The notes beneath the pieces were generated by a model. It had not been told where the DNA came from, did no database searches, and saw nothing but the letters and a program-made list of their open reading frames with translations. Positions 17,193 through 24,459 of a stretch of DNA of 37,302 nt are shown here, piece by piece. Where the stretch lies: NCBI RefSeq assembly GCF_015207735.1, contig NZ_JADEWG010000061.1, positions 1-37,302 of the forward strand, in the 5' to 3' direction. The position numbers were made by a program, and so were the translations under genes. The stretch's first letter is position 1, and each line of letters opens with the position of its first letter. The DNA is from [Phormidium] sp. LEGE 05292 (GTDB taxonomy: Bacteria; Cyanobacteriota; Cyanobacteriia; Cyanobacteriales; Aerosakkonemataceae).

Positions 17193-17972
17193 ATGCCATA
17201 TCTTGCAGGTATTTCTCTTTATCCAATAAAATCCTTAGATGGCATAGCTGTTAACCAAGCAAAGGTTTTACCCAGCGGTGCTTTGTGCAACGATCGAGAG
17301 TTCGCCATTTTAGATACACAAGGTCGATTTGTCAATGGCAAACGCAATGATAAAGTGCATTTATTGCGATCGACTTGGGATGTAAGCACACAGACTATCT
17401 GTTTACAAATTCAGGGAACATTAGAAAAACGTGAATTTGAGATTGAGAGCGATCGCATTCAGCTAGAAACCTGGTTAAGTGAATATTTTGGTTTTGCTGT
17501 CACATTAGTGAAAAACTCTACTACTGGTTTTCCAGATGATAACATTGCCTCTGGCCCAACTGTAATTAGTACCGCTACTTTAGAAACAGTTGCCTCTTGG
17601 TTTCCGGGAATTTCTGTACCCGAAATGCGCCAACGTCTCCGTACTAACCTGGAGATAAATGGCGTTCCTCCCTTTTGGGAAGATCGACTTTTTGCTAATG
17701 AAGGAGAAGTAGTCAAATTTCAAATAGGGGAAGTGATATTTGAGGGAATTAACCCTTGTCAACGCTGTATAGTTCCCACTCGCAACTCGTTAACTGGCGA
17801 AAGTTATGCTAATTTCCAAAAAGTTTTCACCGAAAAACGCCGAGAAACTTTACCAAATTGGGTCAATTCATCTCGATTTAATCACTTTTATCGCTTGAGT
17901 ATTAATACAAAAATTCCTGCTATAGAAGCAGGAAAAGTTTTACAAATGGGAGATGAAATTAAACTGTTGTAA
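17193..17972 (+). CDS. MOSC-domain protein with N-terminal beta-barrel (mARC/YcbX-like)
   Basis: A 259-residue soluble protein. Residues 1-100 are the MOSC_N beta-barrel, with LYPIKSLDG at 9-17. Residues 115-255 are the MOSC domain, with the conserved motif INPCQRCIVPTRNSLTGE; Cys189 or Cys192 corresponds to the cysteine that coordinates molybdenum in YcbX and mARC enzymes. Those proteins use the molybdenum cofactor to reduce N-hydroxylated compounds, with electrons from ferredoxin-like partners. Unlike E. coli YcbX there is no fused ferredoxin domain here, so a separate donor is expected; a lone 2Fe-2S ferredoxin gene at 10035 is one candidate. The ATG lacks a ribosome-binding site and sits 12 bp after a palindrome. 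The stop is 10 bp from that of the convergent carbonic anhydrase gene. Confidence 0.85.
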   Translation: MPYLAGISLYPIKSLDGIAVNQAKVLPSGALCNDREFAILDTQGRFVNGKRNDKVHLLRSTWDVSTQTICLQIQGTLEKREFEIESDRIQLETWLSEYFGFAVTLVKNSTTGFPDDNIASGPTVISTATLETVASWFPGISVPEMRQRLRTNLEINGVPPFWEDRLFANEGEVVKFQIGEVIFEGINPCQRCIVPTRNSLTGESYANFQKVFTEKRRETLPNWVNSSRFNHFYRLSINTKIPAIEAGKVLQMGDEIKLL

Positions 17973-17982
17973 CTAACTATAA

Positions 17983-18714
17983 TTAGGCAACAACTGTTAA
18001 TTCCCCTGTATCTAAATCATAACGAGCACCGACAATATTTAACTTGCCTTCCGCGAGCAAACTAGACAAAATTGATGAACCTTCCTTTAATGTGTTGACT
18101 TGATATTTCACGTTCGCCACAACTGCATTTTCTACAGGATCGCCTGGTTTTCCCTGTACCGATCGCACAGCTGGTTTAATTTCTTCAACAAAAATCCCAA
18201 TTCTTCCCGGAAGAGGATCGCCTTTTACTGCTGCTGCTACTGCACCACATCTTTCATGCCCCACAACCATTAATAGTTGAGTTCCTAACACGGCAGTAGC
18301 AAATTCTAAGCTGCCAATACAACTTTCACTGGCAACATTTCCCGCAAGACGAACTACAAATAAATCCCCAAGTCCCTGATCCATGATGATTTCTGAGGGA
18401 ACTCGTGAATCAGCACAGCTGAGAATAGAAGCAAAAGGAAACTGTGCCACAGCAGTTTCTAGTAAACGCGATCGAGTTGACAAATTTTGTCGCTTTTCCG
18501 CAACAAATCTTTTGTTTCCTTCTAAGATTCTTTGCAACGCTGCGTCAGGAGAAACTGGTTGGGGTTTAGTTTGCGCTTCTGCTAACTGCGGAGTTACCGC
18601 TTCCTGTGCGCCCCAAAGAAATCCGCCAGCAGCACTAACAGCTAAACCAGCACTTCCGATTCCTGCCAATTTTAAGACATTACGACGACCAACAAAACCA
18701 TTCATGCGACCCAT
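17983..18714 (-). CDS. Tat-exported beta-class carbonic anhydrase
   Basis: A 243-residue enzyme from the preferred ATG at 18714, which has GGGAG 7 bases upstream; the frame also allows a GTG at 18732. A twin-arginine signal (GRRNVLKLAG, Arg10-Arg11) and an Ala/Gly-rich hydrophobic core predict export of the folded protein by the Tat pathway. The beta-carbonic anhydrase core has all four zinc-site residues: Cys100 and Asp102 in CADSR, His153 and Cys156 in GHERCG. It interconverts CO2 and bicarbonate in the periplasm. Its location matches the EcaB-type external carbonic anhydrases of cyanobacteria. The bicarbonate importer gene sbtA lies 2.8 kb away, which fits a role in supplying or recapturing bicarbonate. 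It is divergent from the response regulator gene. Confidence 0.92.
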   Translation of the reverse strand: MGRMNGFVGRRNVLKLAGIGSAGLAVSAAGGFLWGAQEAVTPQLAEAQTKPQPVSPDAALQRILEGNKRFVAEKRQNLSTRSRLLETAVAQFPFASILSCADSRVPSEIIMDQGLGDLFVVRLAGNVASESCIGSLEFATAVLGTQLLMVVGHERCGAVAAAVKGDPLPGRIGIFVEEIKPAVRSVQGKPGDPVENAVVANVKYQVNTLKEGSSILSSLLAEGKLNIVGARYDLDTGELTVVA

Positions 18715-18821
18715 TATTTTGCTCCCGTACACTTTACTATTTCAGACCACACACTGAATTGATACGTATTCCATTAAACTATGAGAAGGAAATTAAAAAA
18801 TATTTTTTCTATTTAAAAAAC

Positions 18822-18847
18822 ATTAACTTATGTAGATTAACGTTAAG
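18822..18847. promoter_or_regulatory. Direct repeats and palindrome in the two-component promoter region
   Basis: ATTAAC occurs at 18822-18827 and 18836-18841, 14 bp apart, and the second copy overlaps the perfect palindrome TTAACGTTAA (18837-18846). The site lies between the carbonic anhydrase and response-regulator genes. Direct repeats suit an OmpR/PhoB-type regulator, so self-regulation by the adjacent regulator is possible. Confidence 0.35.
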
Positions 18848-19002
18848 TTTTTTTTATTGTATGCTAGAAAAATCATAATAAACAGCTTTTTATTACAATT
18901 GGCTTCCAACAAGCAAATTGAACGGAAATATCAGGCAGAATGCAGAACTTATTTTCGTAGTAAATTTAGCTTTATTGATTAATAATTTAACCAAATGACA
19001 AT

Positions 19003-19677
19003 ATGAGAATCTTAATCGTTGAAGATGATGAACGAATTGCTAAACCATTAGCTGAAGATTTAAGACATCAACATTATGTTGTGGATTTAGCTGCTGATGG
19101 TTTACAAGGTTGGGAGTACGCAATTTCAGCAGAATACGACGTAATTTTATTAGATTTGATGTTACCAAAAATTCATGGTATCACTTTATGTAAGCAGTTA
19201 CGAGAAACACAATTAAATGCTTTCATTTTGATGCTTACTGCGCGAGATACGACGCAAGATAAAGTAGCAGGACTTGATGCGGGTGCTGATGATTATTTAG
19301 TTAAACCTTTTGATTTAGAGGAAGTATCAGCGAGAATTAGAGCTTTATCACGGAGAAGTCGGCAAACTCAACAACCTATTTTAATTTATGGCAATTTGCA
19401 ACTTGATCCTACTACTTATAAAGTAACTTATGCTGGTCAAGTTTTATCGTTAACACCTAAAGAATATATGATTATTAAATGCTTTTTAAAAGACCCGGAG
19501 CAAGTTTTTAGTCGTTCAGCATTACTAGATAAACTATGGGATTTTGATAAATTATCGCAATCAGAAACTATTAAAACTCACATTACTAATTTACGCCGTA
19601 AACTCAAAGAAGCAGGAAGTAAAGAAGATTTAATTACTACTGTGTACGGTGTTGGCTACCGCCTTTCTAATAAATAA
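19003..19677 (+). CDS. OmpR/PhoB-family two-component response regulator
   Basis: A 224-residue regulator. The receiver domain (1-118) has the acidic pair EDD at 7-9, the phosphoacceptor Asp51 in LLDLMLP, Thr79 and Lys101. The C-terminal winged-helix domain (about 126-222) carries the OmpR features SLTPKEYMIIKCF and a recognition helix followed by VYGVGYRL. It is expected to bind direct repeats as a dimer and activate or repress transcription. The histidine kinase gene follows 34 bp downstream, forming an operon. The pair resembles RppA/RppB-type (redox or metal-responsive) systems of cyanobacteria, but the signal cannot be assigned. Its placement between a carbonic anhydrase and sbtB/sbtA makes carbon or redox control worth considering; that is inference from position only. 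Confidence 0.9.
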   Translation: MRILIVEDDERIAKPLAEDLRHQHYVVDLAADGLQGWEYAISAEYDVILLDLMLPKIHGITLCKQLRETQLNAFILMLTARDTTQDKVAGLDAGADDYLVKPFDLEEVSARIRALSRRSRQTQQPILIYGNLQLDPTTYKVTYAGQVLSLTPKEYMIIKCFLKDPEQVFSRSALLDKLWDFDKLSQSETIKTHITNLRRKLKEAGSKEDLITTVYGVGYRLSNK

Positions 19678-19717
19678 AAACTTAATAATTTTGTTTAATT
19701 AAAAGAGTCATTTGAAA

Positions 19718-20962
19718 ATGTTTAATAAAATTCGCGATCGTTTGTTGTGGTCTTATCTGTTGGTCTTGGCATCAATACTAATAATATTCGCTATAGCTAT
19801 ACGGGTGGTTTTTGTTCGCACTTTAGCTAAACAGCAGACAGAAAAACTAGTTGCTTTAGCTGAAGGAGTAGCAGCTAACGGACAATTTCAAAAGAGCAAT
19901 AAAAAGTTTGAAAATGAATTTTTCCTTAGAGATTTAGCTGTTCATAATCAAGCCTTACAATGGTTTGATACCCAAGGAGAATTGATTGCTCAACAGGGAA
20001 ATGTAGTGTTGAAATTACCAATTCTTGTTGATCCAAACCAAAAAATACAATTTCAAACTGATAAAATTGCCATCGAAGGAGTAACTTTACGGATTATTAG
20101 TACTAATAACGGTCAGCTAATAGGATATATTAGAGCGAGTCAAAGCCTAAAAGAATTAAATGAAACTATTCAGAAATTAGATTTTTGTTTAGGTGGCGGA
20201 ATTGTGATGGCTTTGGTTTTAAGTGCTGTTGGGGGAGTGTTTTTAACTAATCAAGCAATGCAGCCAATTGAACACAGCTTTCAACGCCTACAACAGTTTA
20301 CTGCTGATGCGTCTCACGAATTGCGGAGCCCATTAATGGCAATTAAAAGTAATGCAGCAGTGGCGTTAAAATACCCGAAAGGAATGCGATCGACAGATGG
20401 AGAAAAGTTTCAAGCGATCGCAAATGCTACTAACCAAATGTCTCGCTTAACAGAAGACTTACTGTTTTTAGCCCGGACTGATAATATTCGCAGTCATGAT
20501 TGGGAACGTCTTGATTTAACAGCAGTTTTGCAGAATTTAATCGAACTTTATCAATCACAAGCCGCAGCTAAGCAAATTAATTTGTTAGGACAACTAACTG
20601 ATGATTTATACGTTTTAGGTGATGCAGTTCAGCTGATTCGCTTGTTTATTAATTTAGTACAAAATGCCATACATTACACTCCCGAAGGAGGTAAAATTAC
20701 CATCAAAACCAATCATTTTGGTACTTATATAGAAGTCAAAGTTCGAGATACAGGTATAGGAATTGCACCGGAACATTTAGAACAGGTGTTTGAAAGATTT
20801 TGGCGGGCGGATCAATCTCGTTCCTATTGGGAAGGTGGTTGTGGTTTAGGATTACCAATAGCCAAAGCGATCGCCAAAAAGCACGGCGGTGAAATTACTG
20901 TCACCAGTCAAGTAGGAATTGGTAGTTGTTTCATTGTTTGTCTACCTGCTAAGAATTCTTAG
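19718..20962 (+). CDS. Membrane sensor histidine kinase (HisKA/HATPase_c)
   Basis: A 414-residue kinase from the ATG at 19718; a TTG two codons earlier is also possible. Membrane helices at about 12-33 and 158-178 flank a periplasmic sensor domain of about 120 residues. The dimerisation/phosphoacceptor motif is ASHELRSPL with His200. The ATPase domain has the N box (NLVQNAIHYTPEGG), G1 box (VRDTGIGI), F box (FERFWRADQSRS) and G2 box (GGCGLGLPIA). It should autophosphorylate and pass the phosphate to Asp51 of the regulator encoded just upstream. No HAMP domain is obvious between helix 2 and the His domain. The sensor domain has no recognised ligand motif. GAG lies about 10 bases before the chosen ATG. 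It is convergent with sbtB. Confidence 0.9.
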   Translation: MFNKIRDRLLWSYLLVLASILIIFAIAIRVVFVRTLAKQQTEKLVALAEGVAANGQFQKSNKKFENEFFLRDLAVHNQALQWFDTQGELIAQQGNVVLKLPILVDPNQKIQFQTDKIAIEGVTLRIISTNNGQLIGYIRASQSLKELNETIQKLDFCLGGGIVMALVLSAVGGVFLTNQAMQPIEHSFQRLQQFTADASHELRSPLMAIKSNAAVALKYPKGMRSTDGEKFQAIANATNQMSRLTEDLLFLARTDNIRSHDWERLDLTAVLQNLIELYQSQAAAKQINLLGQLTDDLYVLGDAVQLIRLFINLVQNAIHYTPEGGKITIKTNHFGTYIEVKVRDTGIGIAPEHLEQVFERFWRADQSRSYWEGGCGLGLPIAKAIAKKHGGEITVTSQVGIGSCFIVCLPAKNS

Positions 20963-21049
20963 TAAAAGATTACTCATTCATTTTTCTCAGAGTAGCAACT
21001 GCGGAAGGAGATATCCGACTGAGATAACGGAATATTCAATACTTTTTTC

Positions 21050-21100
21050 AACCGGATAAATTCACCTTGACTAGCGTTGTCAGCAATAATTTATCCGGTT
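21050..21100. terminator. 13-bp inverted repeat between convergent kinase and sbtB genes
   Basis: AACCGGATAAATT (21050-21062) pairs perfectly with AATTTATCCGGTT (21088-21100). The loop holds an inner TGAC/GTCA stem flanked by equal-sized internal loops, so a longer structured hairpin is possible. Position between convergent 3' ends suggests a bidirectional terminator, although no U-run follows. Confidence 0.5.
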
Positions 21101-21222
21101 TTGACTCATAAAACAAATCATCAAGATTTAATTGACCACCGTAGGTCTATTTCCCTCAATAAATTGATGATTAAGCTTGAAAACTGGCAATGCTAAAGTA
21201 AATTTCCTCTAAGCAAAATTGT

Positions 21223-21516
21223 CTAATGTATGATCCAGCTGGCATCAGAAACTATACAGACCCCGCCGAACTTTTTCAGGATAGGTCTGATCGCTTCAAC
21301 TAATATATGCTGCTGTTCTTCAGTGCAAATAGACATGACGTATTTATTACTAAGAATGTCACCTTCTAAATCATCACTGGCAATTCCTCTGTCACCTTTG
21401 CCAGTAACTTCTCGGATTACAGTATAGCCAGAAATGCCGATTTCATCCAAAACTTCCAAAACTTTGTGCATCTCCAACGAAGTAGTAACAATTTCGATCT
21501 TTTTGACTCGTTCCAT
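21223..21516 (-). CDS. sbtB: PII-like SbtB-family regulator of SbtA
   Basis: A 97-residue ferredoxin-fold protein of the PII superfamily. It begins MERVKKIEIVTTSLEM and contains GYTVIREVTGKGDRG at the start of the T-loop. It starts 4 bp after the sbtA stop codon on the same strand, the typical sbtA-sbtB pairing. SbtB trimers bind adenine nucleotides including cAMP and AMP and control SbtA-mediated bicarbonate uptake. The T-loop region is about 12 residues shorter than in Synechocystis SbtB. The protein ends DASWIIH and lacks the C-terminal Cys-Gly-Pro-x-Gly-Cys loop linked to redox-controlled nucleotide hydrolysis. It is therefore probably a short-form SbtB without that redox switch. The name rests on fold motifs plus gene context. 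Confidence 0.85.
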   Translation of the reverse strand: MERVKKIEIVTTSLEMHKVLEVLDEIGISGYTVIREVTGKGDRGIASDDLEGDILSNKYVMSICTEEQQHILVEAIRPILKKFGGVCIVSDASWIIH

Positions 21517-21520
21517 TACA

Positions 21521-22492
21521 TTACACCCACAGTCTCTTGATCATTTCCATATACAAAGGAATTCCCACAATGATGTTAAATGGAAAAGTAATTGCTAAAG
21601 CCATTGACACATACAAACTAGGATTTGCTTGGGGAACTGTCATTCTCATGGCAGCGGGAACTGCAATGTAAGAAGCACTAGCACACAACACAGCAAATAA
21701 CAAGGCATTTCCTTGCGAAATACCAATCATTTTACCAATTAAAATTCCTAAAATTGCGTTTAATACAGGAAGAATTAAGCTAAAAGCAATTAAGAAAGAA
21801 CCAGTTTTACTTAGGTCTTTAATTCTTTTGGCTGCAACCAATCCCATATCTAGCAAGAAAAAAGAAAGTACCCCATAGAAGATATTTTGGGTAAAAGGTT
21901 CTAATTTTTCCCATCCTTTTTGGCCTGTTAAAATGCCGATAATCAGGCTACCAACTAAGAGAAAAACTGAACTATTTAAAAAAGCTTCTCGCAGAATTTC
22001 ACCCCAGTCAAATTTTCCGTCTGTATCTTTTTTGCTGAACATTCTGACAAGAATTAATCCCACAATAATGGCGGGAGATTCCATTAATGCTAAGGCTGCA
22101 ACCATGTGTCCGCCAAAGGTAATCCCAAGTTGTGTTAAAAAAGAACTGGCGGTAATAAAAGTGACGGCACTAATCGAACCATAAGTGGCTGCAATAGCGG
22201 CTGCATTGTATGTATCAAGCTTAGTTCTTAGGATAAAGAATGAGTAAATGGGAACCCCACAAGCCATCACTATAGATGCTATCAGTGTGAGTGCAATTTC
22301 AGAATTAATCCCACTTTGATTAATTTCATATCCGCCCTTAAACCCGATCGCTAATAACAAATAAAGAGAGAAGAGTTTTGGCAGAGGTTGGGGAATCTCT
22401 AAATCAGATTTTAAGAAAACAGCCAACATACCCAAAAAGAAAAACAAAACAGGCGGATTTAGTATGTTGGATAAGATTAAGCTCGAATCCAT
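21521..22492 (-). CDS. sbtA: Sodium-dependent bicarbonate transporter, SbtA family
   Basis: A 323-residue inner-membrane protein with about ten helices in two inverted halves. N-terminal features include LNPPVLFFFLGMLAVFLKSDLEIP, then AIGFKGGYEI; the second half has LLDMGLVAAKRI and AVLCASASYIAVPAAMR, all matching the SbtA/DUF897 family. The family imports bicarbonate driven by the sodium gradient as part of the CO2-concentrating mechanism. Synechocystis SbtA is about 374 residues; the roughly 50 missing residues seem to come mainly from the cytosolic loop joining the halves, here only about 15 residues (FSKKDTDGKFDWGE). sbtB follows 4 bp downstream, so they form an operon. The start ATG lies at 22492; the upstream region holds two gene remnants. 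Confidence 0.9.
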   Translation of the reverse strand: MDSSLILSNILNPPVLFFFLGMLAVFLKSDLEIPQPLPKLFSLYLLLAIGFKGGYEINQSGINSEIALTLIASIVMACGVPIYSFFILRTKLDTYNAAAIAATYGSISAVTFITASSFLTQLGITFGGHMVAALALMESPAIIVGLILVRMFSKKDTDGKFDWGEILREAFLNSSVFLLVGSLIIGILTGQKGWEKLEPFTQNIFYGVLSFFLLDMGLVAAKRIKDLSKTGSFLIAFSLILPVLNAILGILIGKMIGISQGNALLFAVLCASASYIAVPAAMRMTVPQANPSLYVSMALAITFPFNIIVGIPLYMEMIKRLWV

Positions 22493-22651
22493 CTCAGAGT
22501 TTTCCTTATATCGATAGAATTACAACCCGAAGAAATTCTCGATCGCCTAAAAAATTACGAAGCTATCCCATATTCAGCACGATCGAGACGCAAGACACCT
22601 CCGAAACCGCCTGTTAAAGGGAGTTCCGTTCCTATTTCCCTAACGGTATAA
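22481..22651 (+). pseudogene. Truncated ORF remnant upstream of sbtA
   Basis: A plus-strand frame open from 22481 to a TAA at 22649-22651 encodes a protein-like tail, IELQPEEILDRLKNYEAIPYS then a basic Arg/Lys/Pro stretch. There is no plausible start codon or ribosome-binding site, and its 5' part overlaps the start of sbtA on the other strand. It looks like the C-terminal end of a gene lost by deletion. I do not recognise the family. Confidence 0.35.
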
Positions 22652-22766
22652 CCTGAGTGGGAAGTGGTACAAAGTAAACTAACTTTACAGATGAAATGTC
22701 AAGAACTTGGAAAGATTTACCAGTATTTTTGCTTAAAAACTATCTTAGCAAGAGCGATCGCAAATC

Positions 22767-22850
22767 TTAATATACTACTTGTCCTCCAATTCCTGCTAAT
22801 TTCATTAAACTACGTCTATTAATTTGAGGGTAATATTCATGGGTTTTCAT
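22767..22850 (-). pseudogene. Orphan Tat signal-peptide remnant
   Basis: A 27-codon minus-strand ORF starts with ATG at 22850 and has AGAGGG about 12 bases upstream. It encodes MKTHEYYPQINRRSLMKLAG followed by IGGQVVY and a stop. The centre is a textbook twin-arginine motif (Arg12-Arg13, then SLMKLAGIGG), very close to the signal of the carbonic anhydrase at 17983 (GRRNVLKLAGIG). The ORF ends where the hydrophobic core should continue. It is best read as the 5' remnant of a Tat-exported protein gene cut by deletion or a premature stop, 275 bp upstream of sbtA on the same strand. Confidence 0.6.
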
Positions 22851-22898
22851 TAGGTTTATACCCTCTTAATTAACCTGATTGTGAAAGTACAAACTTAT

Positions 22899-23762
22899 TT
22901 AAATCGGGGGTAATTCCAAAGGAATCGCACCCATTAAACCTTTGCGAAAATCATTCAAAAGTTGCCGTGCTGTTCGTTCTACATCCCCTTGATTACGTTC
23001 TTTTGCTAAATTTACTAAGTAATCTTCACCTGTACATTCTTTAGCATCTAAACCGTAACGAGATTGCAAAGGAGAACCCGGTAAAAAATTCCCGGCAACA
23101 TCTCCTAAATAATTCAACAACTCGACTAATTCAGCGGCAACTCTTTGATTATCATAAGATGCCTCCCCAATATCTTCACAAATCGCTAATTTAATTGCTG
23201 CTTCCTGATCGTTTAACTTACCTGGAATTACTCCAGGTGCATCTAATAATTCAATTTCGTTAGAAATTCTTACCCAACGTAACTGTTTAGTTACTCCCGG
23301 ACGACGGGCACTTTCTACTACTCTTTTATTCAACAACCGATTGATTAAAGCGGATTTTCCTACATTAGGGAAACCAATGACTACGGCGCGAACTGGACGG
23401 GGAAGCATTCCGCGATCGCGCCTCCTCCGATTCATCTCCACCCCCGCTGCTTGCGCCGCTTCTGTCACAGCTTGTATCCCCTTACCATGTTGAGCATCAG
23501 TAAAATAAGGAGTTTCCCCCTGCGACTCAAACCAACTTTCCCAAAGTTGGCGCACTTGAGAAGGAATCATATCCATTCGATTGAGTACCAACACCCTCGC
23601 CTTACTTCCCACCCATTGCGGAACTTGCGGGTGTTGAGTTGCCAAAGGAATTCGCGCATCCCGAACTTCCAGCACCACATCCACCAGCTTTAGCTGTTCT
23701 TTGAGTGCCTTTTCTGCCTTGGCAATATGTCCGGGATACCATTGAATTGCAGGGGTAGTCAT
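22899..23762 (-). CDS. ylqF: Ribosome biogenesis GTPase YlqF/RbgA
   Basis: A 287-residue circularly permuted GTPase. The motif order is G4 (NRMD, 61-64), then G1 (GFPNVGKS, 130-137), G2 (Thr158 in RPGVTK) and G3 (DAPG, 174-177), which defines the YlqF/RbgA/YjeQ-like permuted class. It begins with the IQWYPGHIAKA signature of YlqF. The C-terminal helical domain (about 190-285) contacts rRNA. In Bacillus, RbgA is needed for late 50S subunit assembly. The stop lies among AT-rich sequence; the ATG directly abuts a GGGATTGGGGACTGG-type STRR block with no ribosome-binding site, an unusual leader (see the repeat at 23763). The upstream usp gene on the same strand ends exactly at the other end of that repeat. 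Confidence 0.93.
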   Translation of the reverse strand: MTTPAIQWYPGHIAKAEKALKEQLKLVDVVLEVRDARIPLATQHPQVPQWVGSKARVLVLNRMDMIPSQVRQLWESWFESQGETPYFTDAQHGKGIQAVTEAAQAAGVEMNRRRRDRGMLPRPVRAVVIGFPNVGKSALINRLLNKRVVESARRPGVTKQLRWVRISNEIELLDAPGVIPGKLNDQEAAIKLAICEDIGEASYDNQRVAAELVELLNYLGDVAGNFLPGSPLQSRYGLDAKECTGEDYLVNLAKERNQGDVERTARQLLNDFRKGLMGAIPLELPPI

Positions 23763-23937
23763 TGGGAATTGGGGATTAGGGACTGGGTACTGGAGATTGG
23801 GGACTGGGGATTAGAGACTGGGGATTGGGGACAAGGGGACAAAGGCGTTCATTAACGCAACAATCTTTTCCTTAACTCAAAACTTTCTTCCGAGTCCCTA
23901 GTCCCTAGTCCCCAGTCCCTAGTCCCCAATCCCCAAT
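23763..23937. repeat. Facing STRR blocks filling the usp-ylqF gap
   Basis: GGGGATT/GGGGACT-type heptamers at 23763-23840 face CCCTAGT/CCCCAGT heptamers at 23890-23937, with about 50 bp between. The two blocks are largely complementary and could fold into a long, imperfect hairpin. They start at the base after the ylqF start codon and end at the usp stop codon. Confidence 0.85.
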
Positions 23938-24345
23938 TTAAGGAACAATCAAAACAGGACAGGGAGAAAGGTTAATTACGCGATTAGTGACGCTCTCAGC
24001 GCTTCCCTCTTCCGTTAATCCTAGCCCTCGGCTGCCCATAACGATCAAATCTGCGTCAATTTCGTCAGCTACATCGCAGATCATAAAAGCTGCTTTGCCT
24101 TCACGTTCCATGACATCAGCAGGAATTCCTTGATCGGTAAACAGAGTTTGAGCAGTTTTCAATAATTTTGCCACCGCTTCGGGTGAAGCCATCGCATCTG
24201 AATTAGCTGACTCTCCCTCAGATGGTTCTACTACGGATAGCAAAACGAGACGACTACCGTACTTTTGCACGATATTCACAACTAAATCAGCCGCTTCGCG
24301 GGCTTCTCGACTTTGATCCACTGGGAATAAAACTGTCTTAAACAT
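23938..24345 (-). CDS. Single-domain universal stress protein
   Basis: A 135-residue UspA-fold protein. It starts MFKTVLFPVDQSREAREAAD and ends with the nucleotide-site region VMGSRGLG...GSAESVTNRV...PCPVLIV. The G-2x-G motif and a GS pair are present, with slightly altered spacing compared with the ATP-binding consensus, so ATP binding is likely but not certain. It is cytoplasmic and probably dimeric. GAGGT lies about 9 bases before the ATG, giving a clear start. Its stop abuts the STRR block that leads into ylqF. It is divergent from pgk, sharing a promoter region of about 115 bp. It is a different lineage from the tandem Usp at 8911. Confidence 0.9.
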   Translation of the reverse strand: MFKTVLFPVDQSREAREAADLVVNIVQKYGSRLVLLSVVEPSEGESANSDAMASPEAVAKLLKTAQTLFTDQGIPADVMEREGKAAFMICDVADEIDADLIVMGSRGLGLTEEGSAESVTNRVINLSPCPVLIVP

Positions 24346-24459
24346 TTAACGTACCTCGCGATCCCTCACTCCGGTAAAATGTGGACTGCGTAGACAAAAC
24401 GGACGACCAAATGATTGGCACGCTGATTTCGTAAAAAAAGCATTTAGGAGGTTATTTCG

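Noticed and set aside
18383-18757. 124-codon plus-strand ORF opposite the carbonic anhydrase gene
   Set aside because: Antisense to a gene with all catalytic residues intact; no recognisable motif.
22378-22617. 79-codon plus-strand ORF over the sbtA start
   Set aside because: Mostly antisense to sbtA and without family-like sequence; the protein-like tail in this area is in another frame.
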